A stretch of 64,000 bases of DNA from Salinimicrobium nanhaiense (GCA_012038135.1 JAAVJQ010000014.1:28924-92923), one strand, 5' to 3'. Positions 32,557-43,393 are shown, counted from the first letter of the stretch. Numbers and translations: made by a program. Notes: generated by a model not told the origin, from the letters alone.

Positions 32557-35118
32557 TTACTTAGAATCTTCGGAATTGGTTTCCTTTTTGGTTTTTTCAA
32601 CCTTAATGGTCAATTCCTTCTTCTCTTCATCAAGATCCATGTAAACCTTATCTCCTTCAGAAATATGGGAGGTAATGATCTCTTCGGCCAATGCATCTTC
32701 AATGTATTTTTGAATAGCACGGTTCAATGGTCTTGCTCCATACTGCTTATCGAAACCTTTTTCGGCAATATAATCCTTGGCTTTTGGACTTAATTCAAGA
32801 TCGTATCCAAGAGCTCCGATTCTTCCGAAAAGTTTTTCCAATTCAATGTCAATGATCTTATGGATATCTTCCTGTTCAAGAGGATTAAAGATCACAACAT
32901 CATCCACCCTGTTAAGGAATTCGGGAGCAAAGGCTTTTTTCAAGGCACTTTCGATCACACTTCGGGCGTTCTCGTCCACCTGGGATTTCTTGGCTGCAGT
33001 ACCGAAACCAACACCCTGACCAAAATCTTTCAGTTTTCGGGCTCCAATATTGGAAGTCATGATGATGATGGTATTTCTAAAGTCGATCTTACGACCTAAA
33101 CTGTCGGTTAAATATCCGTCATCCAGTACCTGTAGCAACATGTTGAAAACATCGGGGTGAGCTTTTTCCACCTCGTCCAACAAAATCACAGCGTAAGGCT
33201 TACGACGAACTTTTTCTGTAAGCTGACCACCTTCTTCATAACCTACATATCCCGGAGGTGCACCGATCAATCTACTCACCGCAAATTTCTCCATGTACTC
33301 ACTCATGTCGATACGGATCAAAGCATCCTCATTGTCAAACAGCTCTCGGGAAAGGATCTTTGCCAACTGAGTCTTACCAACCCCGGTTTGACCTAAGAAA
33401 ATAAAGGAACCAATTGGTTTGTTTGGATCTTTAAGTCCGGCGCGGTTACGCTGAATGGCTTTTACTACTTTACCAACAGCTTCGTCCTGTCCAATGACTT
33501 TTCCTTTGATCAATTCAGGCAACTGATAAAGCTTGTTGATCTCTGTTTGGGCGATCCTGTTGACAGGAACCCCGGTCATCATAGAAACAACATCAGCCAC
33601 ATTATCTTCGGTCACTGTTTCGCGGTGCATTTTAGATTCTTCTTCCCACTTGGCCTGGGCTTTTGCAAGATCTTTCTCTATATTCTTTTCATCGTCACGC
33701 AGTTTGGCAGCTTCTTCATACTTCTGTTTTTTAACAACAGTATTTTTTAGCTCTCTCACTTCTTCCAGTTTACGTTCCAGTTCCAGGATTTGTTTTGGCA
33801 CATCTATATTCGTGATGTGAACACGGGATCCGGCTTCATCAAGGGCATCAATAGCCTTATCGGGAAGAAATCTGTCTGTCATGTATCTGCTGGTAAGCTT
33901 CACACATGCCTGAATAGCTTCATCTGTATAAGTGACGTTGTGGTGTTCTTCGTATTTGTCTTTAATATTGTTCAGGATCTCGATAGTCTCCTCAATAGTA
34001 GTGGGCTCTACAATTACCTTTTGGAAACGTCTTTCAAGCGCACCGTCTTTCTCGATATACTGCCTGTACTCGTCCAGAGTGGTAGCACCAATACATTGGA
34101 TTTCTCCTCTTGCAAGGGCCGGCTTAAACATGTTGCTGGCATCGAGACTTCCCGTCGCGCCACCGGCACCAACGATCGTATGGATCTCATCAATGAAAAG
34201 AATGATGTCGTCATTCTTCTCCAACTCGTTCATCACGGCTTTCATGCGCTCCTCGAATTGTCCACGGTACTTCGTTCCTGCCACTAAACTGGCAAGGTCA
34301 AGAGTCACAACACGTTTATCAAAAAGTATTCTTGATACTTTCCTTTTTACAATACGTAGTGCAAGACCTTCGGCGATTGCCGATTTACCAACTCCCGGTT
34401 CTCCAATGAGTAGCGGGTTGTTCTTTTTTCTTCGGCTCAAGATCTGGGATACGCGCTCGATCTCTTTCTCCCTGCCTACAACAGGATCTAATTTATCCAG
34501 CTCTGCCAGGGCAGTTAGATCTCTTCCGAAGTTATCAAGAACAGGAGTTTTCGATTTCTTAGTAGTTTTCCCTGAAGTTCCGGCAAAAGGATTGCTTTTT
34601 CCGGCATCATCTGCAGTCGCATCTTCGTCAGAAAATGATTCCGAAGTAGGGGAGTCGATATAATCGTCTTCGTTGGTGATCATATATTTAAATTGGTCTT
34701 TAACTCCGTCATAGTCAACTTTAAGCTTATTAAGAAGCTTTGTTGTAGGGTCATTTTCATTTCTTAATATGCACAACAGCAGGTGAGCAGTATTAATGGA
34801 AGTGCTTTGGAAAAGCTTGGCTTCCAAAAATGTTGTTTTGAGGGCTCTTTCTGCTTGTCGTGTGAGGTGAAGATTTCTCTTCTCGTTAGATTCTACTGCC
34901 GCGTTAGGATTTGCGGGGCTAAGGATCTCGACTTTTCTTCTCAAATGAGTCAGGTCTACATCAAGGGCGTTCAATATATTGATGGCCTTACCATCACCGT
35001 CCCTAAGCAGGCCCAGCATCAAATGTTCTGTACCTATAAAGTCGTGACCAAGCCGCAGGGCTTCTTCTTTACTGTAGGCAATTACATCTTTTACTCTTGG
35101 TGAAAAATTATCATCCAT
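32557..35118 (-). CDS. clpC: ATP-dependent Clp protease ATPase subunit ClpC
   Basis: ClpC (853 residues) unfolds substrates for ClpP. It has a duplicated Clp_N domain (residues 1-~145: YSKEEALRLGHDFIGTEHLM), a first AAA+ module (GEPGVGKSAIAEGLA; IILFIDEIHT), the middle coiled-coil with a UVR-like motif (QKYEEAAKLRDDEKNIEKDL) typical of ClpC, and a second AAA+ module (LGQTGVGKTQLAKIL; VILLDEVEKAHPDVF). The C-terminal D2-small domain ends in an acidic/Lys tail. The gene is monocistronic and divergent from gyrA over a 258-bp spacer. No CtsR or McsA genes are near, so CtsR-type control is not indicated. Confidence 0.97.
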   Translation of the reverse strand: MDDNFSPRVKDVIAYSKEEALRLGHDFIGTEHLMLGLLRDGDGKAINILNALDVDLTHLRRKVEILSPANPNAAVESNEKRNLHLTRQAERALKTTFLEAKLFQSTSINTAHLLLCILRNENDPTTKLLNKLKVDYDGVKDQFKYMITNEDDYIDSPTSESFSDEDATADDAGKSNPFAGTSGKTTKKSKTPVLDNFGRDLTALAELDKLDPVVGREKEIERVSQILSRRKKNNPLLIGEPGVGKSAIAEGLALRIVKRKVSRILFDKRVVTLDLASLVAGTKYRGQFEERMKAVMNELEKNDDIILFIDEIHTIVGAGGATGSLDASNMFKPALARGEIQCIGATTLDEYRQYIEKDGALERRFQKVIVEPTTIEETIEILNNIKDKYEEHHNVTYTDEAIQACVKLTSRYMTDRFLPDKAIDALDEAGSRVHITNIDVPKQILELERKLEEVRELKNTVVKKQKYEEAAKLRDDEKNIEKDLAKAQAKWEEESKMHRETVTEDNVADVVSMMTGVPVNRIAQTEINKLYQLPELIKGKVIGQDEAVGKVVKAIQRNRAGLKDPNKPIGSFIFLGQTGVGKTQLAKILSRELFDNEDALIRIDMSEYMEKFAVSRLIGAPPGYVGYEEGGQLTEKVRRKPYAVILLDEVEKAHPDVFNMLLQVLDDGYLTDSLGRKIDFRNTIIIMTSNIGARKLKDFGQGVGFGTAAKKSQVDENARSVIESALKKAFAPEFLNRVDDVVIFNPLEQEDIHKIIDIELEKLFGRIGALGYDLELSPKAKDYIAEKGFDKQYGARPLNRAIQKYIEDALAEEIITSHISEGDKVYMDLDEEKKELTIKVEKTKKETNSEDSK

Positions 35119-35376
35119 GTTAATTCCTTTCTCTCTAATTATTTTTTATAGTGGTTTCAAAAACCGTACCCGATTGTGAATAATTCGGGTTGTTTGCCTT
35201 AAAGCTAATTGACAAAAATGCTGCTTTATAACAAAGCAGAATGTAATGAACTTATTAACCAAGCACAACTAAAAATTTGTTAATAAAATACAAGAAAACC
35301 TCAAGGAATAGTGCCTTCAGGTGGGGTAAAATGCGTAAATTGGCACGTTAGAATATTGAACTAAAATAAAGATTTT

Positions 35377-37932
35377 ATGGCTGAGGGAGAAAAGTTAATT
35401 CCTATCAATATTGAAGATGAAATGAAGTCGTCCTACATTGATTATTCAATGTCGGTCATTGTGTCACGTGCACTGCCAGATGTACGTGACGGGTTGAAAC
35501 CGGTTCACCGCCGGGTTTTATACGGAATGTATGAACTTGGAGTTCTTTCCAACAGAGCTCACAAGAAATCGGCCAGGATTGTGGGAGAAGTATTAGGAAA
35601 GTTCCACCCGCACGGGGATTCATCTGTATATGATACCATGGTGCGTATGGCCCAGGAATGGAGTTTAAGATATATGCTCGTTGACGGGCAGGGGAACTTT
35701 GGAAGTGTTGATGGTGATAGTCCTGCAGCGATGCGATATACTGAAGCCAGGATGCGGAAGATCAGCGAGGACATGCTTGCCGATATCGATAAGGAAACCG
35801 TAGATACCCAGTTAAACTTTGATGATACGCTACATGAACCGGTGGTTCTTCCTACGCGTATCCCAAACCTTCTAGTCAATGGTGCCAGCGGTATTGCAGT
35901 CGGGATGGCAACAAACATGCCGCCTCACAACCTTTCTGAAGTTGTGGACGGGGTAGTGGCTTATATCGACAATCACGATGTGACTATAGATGAATTGATC
36001 GAGCACGTCAAGGCGCCCGATTTCCCTACCGGAGGAACCATTTACGGTTATGACGGGGTAAGGGAAGCTTTTAAAACCGGTCGCGGTAGAGTAGTGCTAA
36101 GAGCAAAAGCTCACACCGAAGAAGTGGCAGGAAAAGAAGCGATCATAGTTACTGAAATTCCTTACCAGGTCAACAAAGCCGAAATGATCAAGAAAACGGC
36201 CGACCTTGTTAATGAGAAGAAGATAGAAGGCATTTCTTTGATCAGGGATGAGTCTGACCGTAACGGGATGAGGATCGTTTACATCCTTAAAAGAGATGCT
36301 ATTCCAAATATCGTTTTAAACACCCTTTATAAACACACAGCATTACAAAGCTCCTTTAGTGTGAACAACATCGCACTGGTTAAAGGACGCCCGCAGATGC
36401 TGAACCTAAAAGACATGATCCAGTATTTTGTGGAGCATCGTCATGAGGTTGTAGTGCGTCGTACTGAATATGAACTTCGTAAAGCTGAAGAAAGAGCTCA
36501 TATCCTTGAAGGCTTGATCATTGCTTCAGATAATATAGACGAAGTAATTGCATTAATAAGGTCATCCAGCAATGCTGATGAAGCACGAGCTAAATTAGTT
36601 GAGCGCTTCGAACTTTCAGAATTGCAGGCGAAGGCGATCGTAGAGATGCGATTGAGACAACTTACCGGCCTGGAGCAGGACAAGTTGAGAGCTGAATATG
36701 AAGAACTAATGGTGACCATCGAAGATCTTAAAGATATTCTTGCCCGTAAAGAGCGAAGAATGGAAGTGATTAAGGATGAAATGCTTGAGGTGAAAGAGAA
36801 ATATGGAGATGAGCGACGTTCCAATATTGAATATGCCGGTGGAGATTTAAGCATGGAAGATATGATTCCCGATGAGCAGGTGGTGATCACCATTTCTCAT
36901 GCAGGATATATTAAAAGAACTTCTCTTACAGAATATAAAACTCAAAACCGCGGTGGGGTAGGACAAAAAGGTTCTACTACCCGTAACGAAGATTTCCTTG
37001 AAAACCTTTTCATCGGAACCAATCACCAGTACATGTTATTCTTTACTGAAAAAGGTAAGTGTTTCTGGATGAGAGTTTTTGAGATCCCGGAAGGAAGTAA
37101 AACTTCAAAAGGTAGAGCCATCCAGAATCTTATTAATCTGGAGCCGGATGATAAGCTGAAAGCCTTTATTTGTACCAAAGATCTTAAAGACGAGGAGTAC
37201 ATCAACAGTCATTATGTGATCATGGCGACCAAAAAAGGACAGGTGAAGAAAACTTCTCTTGAACAATATTCCCGCCCAAGAACCAATGGTATCAATGCTA
37301 TTACCATTAGAGAAGGAGATGAACTACTGGAGGCAAGGTTGACTACCGGTGAAAGTCAGGTGATGTTGGCTCTTAAGAGTGGTAAAGCTATTCGCTTCGA
37401 CGAGAGCAAAACAAGACCAATGGGAAGAAATGCTTCGGGAGTAAGAGGTATAACTCTTGCCGATGATAATGATGAAGTAGTTGGAATGATCGCGATCCAG
37501 AATCCGCAGGAAGAAACTGTATTGGTGGTTTCAGAAAACGGCTATGGAAAGCGAACTTACATTGATGACCCCGAAGATGGGGAACCAATCTACAGGATCA
37601 CCAACCGTGGAGGAAAAGGTGTAAAAACAATTTCCATAACTCCAAAGACCGGTAATCTTGTTGCAATTAAAAATGTTACTGATCTGGATGACCTAATGAT
37701 CATCAATAAATCTGGTCTGGCCATACGTACATCAGTATCAAATCTTAGAGTAATGGGAAGAGCTACTCAGGGGGTTCGACTTATCAATCTTAAGAATAAC
37801 GATTCTATTGCTGCTGTTGCAAAAGTGATCAACGAGGAGGAAGATGTTGAGGATGTTGCAGATGATGCAACACCCGAAAACAATGGACTCAACGAAGATG
37901 GCACAACTCTTGCAAACGGTAGTGAAGAATAA
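35377..37932 (+). CDS. gyrA: DNA gyrase subunit A
   Basis: GyrA (851 residues) cuts and rejoins DNA in the gyrase A2B2 complex. The catalytic Tyr is in [12 protein letters not shown]. The quinolone-resistance region reads [17 protein letters not shown], with the Ser and Asp at the E. coli 83 and 87 positions unchanged, so no target resistance is indicated. The C-terminal beta-pinwheel follows from ~500 with the GyrA box-like [11 protein letters not shown], which favours gyrase over topoisomerase IV. The tail is acidic ([18 protein letters not shown]). It is followed 20 bp later by a TPR gene on the same transcript. Confidence 0.97.
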   Translation: MAEGEKLIPINIEDEMKSSYIDYSMSVIVSRALPDVRDGLKPVHRRVLYGMYELGVLSNRAHKKSARIVGEVLGKFHPHGDSSVYDTMVRMAQEWSLRYMLVDGQGNFGSVDGDSPAAMRYTEARMRKISEDMLADIDKETVDTQLNFDDTLHEPVVLPTRIPNLLVNGASGIAVGMATNMPPHNLSEVVDGVVAYIDNHDVTIDELIEHVKAPDFPTGGTIYGYDGVREAFKTGRGRVVLRAKAHTEEVAGKEAIIVTEIPYQVNKAEMIKKTADLVNEKKIEGISLIRDESDRNGMRIVYILKRDAIPNIVLNTLYKHTALQSSFSVNNIALVKGRPQMLNLKDMIQYFVEHRHEVVVRRTEYELRKAEERAHILEGLIIASDNIDEVIALIRSSSNADEARAKLVERFELSELQAKAIVEMRLRQLTGLEQDKLRAEYEELMVTIEDLKDILARKERRMEVIKDEMLEVKEKYGDERRSNIEYAGGDLSMEDMIPDEQVVITISHAGYIKRTSLTEYKTQNRGGVGQKGSTTRNEDFLENLFIGTNHQYMLFFTEKGKCFWMRVFEIPEGSKTSKGRAIQNLINLEPDDKLKAFICTKDLKDEEYINSHYVIMATKKGQVKKTSLEQYSRPRTNGINAITIREGDELLEARLTTGESQVMLALKSGKAIRFDESKTRPMGRNASGVRGITLADDNDEVVGMIAIQNPQEETVLVVSENGYGKRTYIDDPEDGEPIYRITNRGGKGVKTISITPKTGNLVAIKNVTDLDDLMIINKSGLAIRTSVSNLRVMGRATQGVRLINLKNNDSIAAVAKVINEEEDVEDVADDATPENNGLNEDGTTLANGSEE

Positions 37933-37952
37933 CTTAAACAAACCCAAAAAAG

Positions 37953-39230
37953 ATGAAAACTAGAATTTTAACGGCGGTACTTGCTATGTTTACTGTCGTA
38001 TCATTTGCGCAGAAAAAAGAAATCAAACGTGCCGGGAAAGCCGTTGAAAAAGGTGATTATCAGGAGGCTAAAAATTATCTGAATGAGGCAGAGTCACAGT
38101 TGGCTAATGCAGATGAGGATGAAAAAGCAGATTTTTACCTTTATAAAGGATATGCTTTGATCGGAAACGGAGAGAATGTACCTGCAGCTGACTTGATGGC
38201 AGCTTCTGAAGCAATGCAGAAAGCTAAGGAATTAGGACATGCTGAAGCACAACAAGGTGCAACTGCAGTTAGTAATGCCCTTGTAAATGCTGCAATTGCC
38301 GATCAAAATGCTCAAAAATATGCACAGGCAGCAGAAAAGCTGAACTCTGCTTATAGAATGAATACCAGGGATACTCTTTATCTTTATTATGCTGCTTCCA
38401 ATGCTGTGAATGCACAGGATTATGACACAGCACTAAAATTTTATGAGGAGCTACAGGATTTAGGTTTTACAGGAGAAGAAGTGATCTTTACTGCTGTGAA
38501 CAAAGAAACCGGGGAAGAGGAAAGAATGGCTTCAAAAGAGCAAAGAGATCTTTTTGTAAAAGCCGGAACTTATATCAATCCGCAGGAGAAAAAATCTGAA
38601 TCCAGAAAAGGAGAAATAGCTAAGAACATTGCTTTGATCTATATCGAAAAAGGAGAGAAGGATAAAGCTATTGCTGCAATGGAAACTGCCAAACAAGAAA
38701 ACCCTAATGATTCTGCTTTGATCCAAGCTGAAGCAGATATGTACTACAAAATGGGCGATATGAAAAAATATCGTGAGACCATTGAAAAAGTAGTTGAGCA
38801 AAATCCTAATGATGCTACATTATATTATAATTTGGGTGTGAGTTCTGCCGAACTTGGAGAGCACGATAGAGCTATTGACTACTACAAAAAGGCAATCGAA
38901 CTTGATCCCGAAATGAGCAACGCCCGAATTAACATTGCTTATGTGATCCTGAATAAAGAGCAGCCGATTGTTGAAGAGATGAACAAATTAGGAATGAGCA
39001 AGGCAGATCAAAAGAAATATGATGAGCTGGCTCAGGATCGCCAGAATATCTATAAGGAAGCTCTTCCACACCTTGAGAAGGTAATAGAAAAAGATCCTAA
39101 TAACATTGAAGCTGCAAGAACTATAATGAATATTCATTATCAGTTAAATCAAACCGAAAAAGCTGAAGCCATGAAAGCTAAAATTGCTGAAATGGAAGCT
39201 GGTAGTGCAGCACCGGTTGACGGACAGTAG
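37953..39230 (+). CDS. Exported tetratricopeptide-repeat protein
   Basis: A 425-residue protein with a signal peptide (MKTRILTAVLAMFTVVSFA, cleavage likely before QKKEIK) and TPR helices throughout. Clear repeats lie at about 20-60 (GKAVEKGDYQEAKNYLNEAE), 120-165 and 225-400 (IALIYIEKGEKDKAIAAMET; YYNLGVSSAELGEHDRAIDY). It is probably periplasmic or outer-membrane associated and works as a protein scaffold. The gyrA-TPR pairing is, from memory, common in Flavobacteriia, though a functional link to gyrase is unlikely since one is cytoplasmic and the other exported. Confidence 0.85.
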   Translation: MKTRILTAVLAMFTVVSFAQKKEIKRAGKAVEKGDYQEAKNYLNEAESQLANADEDEKADFYLYKGYALIGNGENVPAADLMAASEAMQKAKELGHAEAQQGATAVSNALVNAAIADQNAQKYAQAAEKLNSAYRMNTRDTLYLYYAASNAVNAQDYDTALKFYEELQDLGFTGEEVIFTAVNKETGEEERMASKEQRDLFVKAGTYINPQEKKSESRKGEIAKNIALIYIEKGEKDKAIAAMETAKQENPNDSALIQAEADMYYKMGDMKKYRETIEKVVEQNPNDATLYYNLGVSSAELGEHDRAIDYYKKAIELDPEMSNARINIAYVILNKEQPIVEEMNKLGMSKADQKKYDELAQDRQNIYKEALPHLEKVIEKDPNNIEAARTIMNIHYQLNQTEKAEAMKAKIAEMEAGSAAPVDGQ

Positions 39231-39250
39231 AAATAAAAATATTGAACCAC

Positions 39251-39281
39251 AAAAAACCCGCTCATTTGAGCGGGTTTTTTT
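39251..39281. terminator. Bidirectional terminator after the TPR gene
   Basis: AAAAAACCCGCTCA (39251-39264) pairs with TGAGCGGGTTTTTT (39267-39280). The stop codon of the convergent NlpC/P60 gene (39280-39282) lies in the T-tract. Confidence 0.85.
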
Positions 39282-40026
39282 ATATGATCTTTTTGATCAC
39301 TCTAAGCTTATGCGTATGCCGGCGTATTTCTGAATTGTATATTCCTGAATGATCAATCCTATCCAATCGCACCTTTCCGTCTGCATGAATGATATAATTG
39401 TCGCTCATCATGATGCCCACATGATTAATGACTCCTTCGGCATTATCAAAAAAAGCAAGATCTCCCGGTTCACCTTCTTCAATGAAACTTAATGATTCAC
39501 CCTGTCGTGCCTGTTCAGAGGGAGTCCTTAAGAGCTTATATCCATTAAGTTTATAGACCATTTGAGTGAAGCCACTGGCATCAATTCCAAAAGGAGACTT
39601 TCCACCCCATAAGTATGGAGCATTGAGGTACAAAAATGCAGTTTCCAGAAGGTTTTCTTTGGCCTTCTTTCCCGAGGTAATACTGCCGGAGTGTGTATGC
39701 TGCATAAGCCCAGCGCCATTTAACTCAGCACCCATCGGGATAGGTATTAATTGTTCTCCACTTGAAACGAATTCCACAAGATCGGCACAGAGTTGAGGAT
39801 CTTCGGCCGTTACTCTCTCAAATTCTTCTTCGGAGATCTTCTGAAACTGTTTTTTCCCGATCCAGGCTTCCAGACTATCAAAAGCAGTGCGGATCCTGGA
39901 CCATTGAGCTCTTTCCTCCAGGATCTGAAAAACCTCCCCGTAAAGCAGCTGGCTCAACATTTGGGAGGTATGGTCAGGTTCTATTCTAAGGGGAACAATG
40001 CCTAAATTGCAAATGGCATATTGCAT
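39280..40026 (-). CDS. NlpC/P60-fold protein with the catalytic Cys replaced by Ala
   Basis: A 248-residue protein with SH3-like domains in the N-terminal half (YAICNLGIVPLRIEPDHTSQ; LYGEVFQILEERAQWSRIRT) and a C-terminal NlpC/P60 domain (from ~130: LYLNAPYLWGGKSPFGID). Active enzymes of this family read D-C-S-G-F at the nucleophile; here it is DASGFTQMVY, with codon GCC for Ala. The catalytic His (VINHVGIMM) and the third polar position (YIIHADGKVR) are kept. No signal peptide is visible. The start is ATG 40026; the TTG one codon earlier is ignored. Without the thiol, endopeptidase activity on peptidoglycan peptides is not expected; a binding or regulatory role is more likely. Confidence 0.88.
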   Translation of the reverse strand: MQYAICNLGIVPLRIEPDHTSQMLSQLLYGEVFQILEERAQWSRIRTAFDSLEAWIGKKQFQKISEEEFERVTAEDPQLCADLVEFVSSGEQLIPIPMGAELNGAGLMQHTHSGSITSGKKAKENLLETAFLYLNAPYLWGGKSPFGIDASGFTQMVYKLNGYKLLRTPSEQARQGESLSFIEEGEPGDLAFFDNAEGVINHVGIMMSDNYIIHADGKVRLDRIDHSGIYNSEIRRHTHKLRVIKKII

Positions 40027-40049
40027 CAAAAATAGATTTGAAAAATGGT

Positions 40050-41228
40050 TTATTGACGCTCAAGGATCATTGCCGATGCACCGCCACCACCATTACAAAT
40101 TGCTGCAGCACCAATTTTGCCGTCGTTTTGTTTTAGAATGTTCAATAGGGTAACAATTATTCTTGCTCCCGAACAGCCAAGAGGATGACCAAGAGAAACT
40201 GCTCCTCCGTTCACATTCACATTTTTATCTTCGAGTCCAAGTTTTTTCATATTTACCAGTCCTACCACAGAGAAAGCCTCATTAAATTCAAAATAGTCAA
40301 CCTTGTCTATAGAAATTCCGGCCTTATCAAGTGCTTTAGGAAGGGCTTTAGCCGGTGCCGTGGTAAACCAGATAGGATCTGTTGCGGCATCTGCAAAACC
40401 TTTAATACTGGCTAATACTTCCAATCCCAGTTCTTCTGCTTTCTCGCGGCTCATAAGCACCAAAGCTGCGGCGCCATCGTTAATGGTTGAAGCGTTGGCG
40501 GCAGTTACTGTTCCTTCTTTTCCAAACGCCGGACGTAAGGATGCAATTTTATCCATCTTTACATTCTTATATTCTTCGTCCTCCTTAACGATAACAGGAT
40601 CTCCTTTACGTTGAGGAACTTCTACAGGAACAACTTCTTCATTAAATTTACCATCTTCCCAGGCTTTGCGGGAACGTTCATAGGATTGAATAGCGAATTT
40701 ATCCTGCTCTTCTCTTGAATAATTATGTTCTTTTGCACAATGGTCTGCAGCTACTCCCATAGCATTGTGGTCGTAAGCATCAACAAGTCCATCTTTCTGC
40801 ATTCCGTCCTCCATTTGGGCCGGACCAAATTTATGACCGTTTCTAAGGTGAAGGTAATGAGGGATGAGGCTCATATTTTCCATACCGCCGGCTACCACTA
40901 TATTTGCATCACCAAGGCTAATGGCTTGTGCAGCCTGCATCACAGCTTTCATGCCGCTGGCACAAACTTTATTGACAGTAGTACACGGCACGCTGGTAGG
41001 AATACCTGCGCCAAGAGCGGCTTGTCTTGCGGGAGCCTGGCCGTTACCGGCCTGTACAACATTTCCCATAAGGACCTCTTCAACCATTTCAGGTTTAAGA
41101 TTGATCTTCTCAAGAGCTCCTTTTATTGCGATAGATCCCAGCTTTGTTGCGGGAACAGTGGATAAGCTTCCTAAAAAACTTCCTATTGGAGTTCTTGCGG
41201 CGCTCACTATGACTACTTCCTTATTCAT
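40050..41228 (-). CDS. Acetyl-CoA C-acetyltransferase (thiolase)
   Basis: A 392-residue biosynthetic/degradative thiolase. The acyl-accepting Cys is in TVNKVCASGMKAVMQAAQ (about residue 89), and the C-terminal His and Cys are in GGAVSLGHPLGCSGARI and CNGGGGASAMILER. The N-terminus VIVSAARTPIGSFLGSLS is typical. By overall pattern it is closer to acetoacetyl-CoA thiolases (AtoB/PhaA) than to FadA. It is not obviously in an operon; it is divergent from the PgpH-like gene. Confidence 0.93.
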   Translation of the reverse strand: MNKEVVIVSAARTPIGSFLGSLSTVPATKLGSIAIKGALEKINLKPEMVEEVLMGNVVQAGNGQAPARQAALGAGIPTSVPCTTVNKVCASGMKAVMQAAQAISLGDANIVVAGGMENMSLIPHYLHLRNGHKFGPAQMEDGMQKDGLVDAYDHNAMGVAADHCAKEHNYSREEQDKFAIQSYERSRKAWEDGKFNEEVVPVEVPQRKGDPVIVKEDEEYKNVKMDKIASLRPAFGKEGTVTAANASTINDGAAALVLMSREKAEELGLEVLASIKGFADAATDPIWFTTAPAKALPKALDKAGISIDKVDYFEFNEAFSVVGLVNMKKLGLEDKNVNVNGGAVSLGHPLGCSGARIIVTLLNILKQNDGKIGAAAICNGGGGASAMILERQ

Positions 41229-41313
41229 GTTTTTCCATTTAAATTACTCTTGCGAATTTAATGATTTTATAAGGAACAAACCAGCTTGTTCTCTACAGCC
41301 GCGCTTTTTTTAC

Positions 41314-41321
41314 TACATTTG
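41314..41321 (+). promoter_or_regulatory. -7 element of the PgpH-like gene
   Basis: TACATTTG fits TAnnTTTG. A start near 41328 excludes the TTG at 41324 and supports ATG 41339. Confidence 0.5.
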
Positions 41322-41338
41322 ACTTGAGAAATACCTGT

Positions 41339-43384
41339 ATGAAAAACTTTATAAATAGTCTTTATAAAAATCAGGACCTGTTTTACAAGGTTTTTCTTTT
41401 CCTTCTTACCACTTTTCTAATTGTCTACATCTTTCCTAAAGGAGGAAAATTCAAATATGAGATCCCTAAAGGAAAGCCGTGGCAATACGAGAATTTATAT
41501 GCCCCTTTCGATTTTGCCATTTTAAAGGCTCCTGAAGAAATTGCTGCTGAAGAGCGGGAAATACGGGAGAGTCATGTTCCTTACTATGACCTTGATCCTG
41601 AAGTTGCTCAGGATGTAAGTGCAAACCTTCAAGAAAGGTTCACCCGTGTCTTTCCCGATACCTTAAGTAGGTCTGAAAACAGGAAGCTTCAGAATTTCAT
41701 TGAGAAAAATTCAGCAGAGATCTATGACAGAGGGCTGCTGCAGGAAATTGTTCCGCGGGAACCACAACAGCTGGTCTATTTAAGAGAGGGAAATGAGGTA
41801 ACCGAGATCACCTATGAAAATATTCTTAAACTAAACCAGGTAAGGGATTTTCTGAACCGCAGAATAGATCAGGCTCAGCTTCAGAATTTCAGGGAAGAGC
41901 TAATAGGTCTGTTCTTTGATTCTATAAAACCCAATGTCACCTTTAACGAATCTCTCACCCAAAGTGAACTGAAGAGCAAACTGAACCAGATCTCCTACAC
42001 CCGCGGAAGCGTGGAGCGCGGAACTATTATTGTCGCCAAAGGAGAGATCGTGGAAGGAGATAAGCTCCAGACACTTAATTCCTTAAAAGCCGAATTTGAA
42101 TCGCAGGTTTGGAGTGAAGCTAATTATAATTGGGTAATTGTTGGCTACACGCTGCTTGTATTTCTGGCTTTGCTTATGTTGATGCTCTTCATCAGGAAGT
42201 ATCGTTACGACATTTTCCAAAATAATATAAAAGTCACTTTTATCTATTTCAACGTCGCCTTGATGGTGCTTCTTACCGTACTGGTGATCAATTTTAATGT
42301 GGAATATGTTTATGTGGTACCCTTGTGCATCCTTCCACTCACCATCAAAGGTTTCTTTGATTCAAGGCTTGGGTTATTTACCCACGTGATCACGGTTCTT
42401 TTGCTTGGGTTTATCGTGCCGGACAGTTATGAATACATGTTCCTGCAGATCATTGCGGGAATAGTGACCATTCTTACAGTTTCAGAATTATATAAAAGAG
42501 CAAATCTTTTTATTACCGTAGGACAGATCACGCTGGTTTACATAGTTTCTTATTTCGCCTTTACTATTATTCAGGAAGGATCGATCTATGAGGTGGAATC
42601 TGAAACTCTTCTAATGTTCCTTCTGGGAGGACTGGCTACCCTGTTTGTGCAGCCGCTTATCTACGCCTATGAAAAGATCTTTGGGTTGATCTCTGATATG
42701 TCTCTCCTTGAACTTTCAGATACCAATACCAAATTGCTGAAAGAGCTTTCAGATAAAGCTCCGGGTACCTTTCACCATTCTCTTAATGTGGCCAATCTTG
42801 CCGAAGCTGCCGCAAATGAGATCAATGCAAATTCCATGCTGGCCAGGGTTGGGGCACTTTACCATGATATCGGAAAAATGCAAAATCCCACCTATTTTAC
42901 AGAGAACCAAACAACTTCTGTAAACTCTCATGATGAGTTGGAGCCAAAAGAAAGCGCGCAGATCATTATTGAACATGTGATCAACGGGATCGAAACTGCC
43001 AAAAAAAGAAATCTGCCGGACAGGGTAATTGACTTTATTCGTACCCATCATGGTACCACCACGGTGTATTACTTCCTGCAAAAAGCAAGGAAAGAAGATG
43101 GGGAGGTGAATGAAGAAGATTTCAGATATCCGGGCCCACTGCCTTTTAGTAAGGAAACTGCCATTTTGATGATGTGTGATAGCGTTGAAGCGGCGAGCAG
43201 AAGTATTAAGGAACCCACTTCAAAAGTCATTGATGATTTCGTTGAAAAGATCATTAATAAACAGATGAAAGACGGGCAGTTCCTTAATTCAGATATCACC
43301 TTCATGGAAATTCAGCAGGTAAAAAAGGTCCTTAAGCGAAAACTTAAGAACATCTATCACCTGCGTATTGAATATCCTGAATAA
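41339..43384 (+). CDS. 7TM-HD family cyclic di-AMP phosphodiesterase (PgpH-like)
   Basis: A 681-residue membrane protein. An N-terminal helix (YKVFLFLLTTFLIVYIFP) leads to a ~220-residue extracytoplasmic 7TMR-HDED-type domain (GKPWQYENLYAPFDFAILKA), then about seven transmembrane helices (residues ~265-455) and a cytoplasmic HD domain. In the HD domain, FHHSLNVANLAEAAANEI, RVGALYHDIGKMQNP and the later HHGTTTVYYF supply the metal ligands. In Listeria PgpH this architecture hydrolyses c-di-AMP. The start is ATG 41339, supported by the promoter element. It converges with the GreA/B-like gene, leaving 9 bp between stops. Confidence 0.92.
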   Translation: MKNFINSLYKNQDLFYKVFLFLLTTFLIVYIFPKGGKFKYEIPKGKPWQYENLYAPFDFAILKAPEEIAAEEREIRESHVPYYDLDPEVAQDVSANLQERFTRVFPDTLSRSENRKLQNFIEKNSAEIYDRGLLQEIVPREPQQLVYLREGNEVTEITYENILKLNQVRDFLNRRIDQAQLQNFREELIGLFFDSIKPNVTFNESLTQSELKSKLNQISYTRGSVERGTIIVAKGEIVEGDKLQTLNSLKAEFESQVWSEANYNWVIVGYTLLVFLALLMLMLFIRKYRYDIFQNNIKVTFIYFNVALMVLLTVLVINFNVEYVYVVPLCILPLTIKGFFDSRLGLFTHVITVLLLGFIVPDSYEYMFLQIIAGIVTILTVSELYKRANLFITVGQITLVYIVSYFAFTIIQEGSIYEVESETLLMFLLGGLATLFVQPLIYAYEKIFGLISDMSLLELSDTNTKLLKELSDKAPGTFHHSLNVANLAEAAANEINANSMLARVGALYHDIGKMQNPTYFTENQTTSVNSHDELEPKESAQIIIEHVINGIETAKKRNLPDRVIDFIRTHHGTTTVYYFLQKARKEDGEVNEEDFRYPGPLPFSKETAILMMCDSVEAASRSIKEPTSKVIDDFVEKIINKQMKDGQFLNSDITFMEIQQVKKVLKRKLKNIYHLRIEYPE

Positions 43385-43393
43385 GAAAGGAAT

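Noticed and set aside
33932..34663. Long plus-strand open frame of 243 codons
   Set aside because: It is antisense to clpC, whose domains are unmistakable; the translation is low-complexity Ser/Leu/Arg typical of a shadow frame.
35336..35376. Sigma-54-like element before gyrA (TTGGCACG)
   Set aside because: The -24 half is good, but the dinucleotide ten bases after GG is TA, so the -12 element is absent; a housekeeping gene is also unlikely to need sigma-54.
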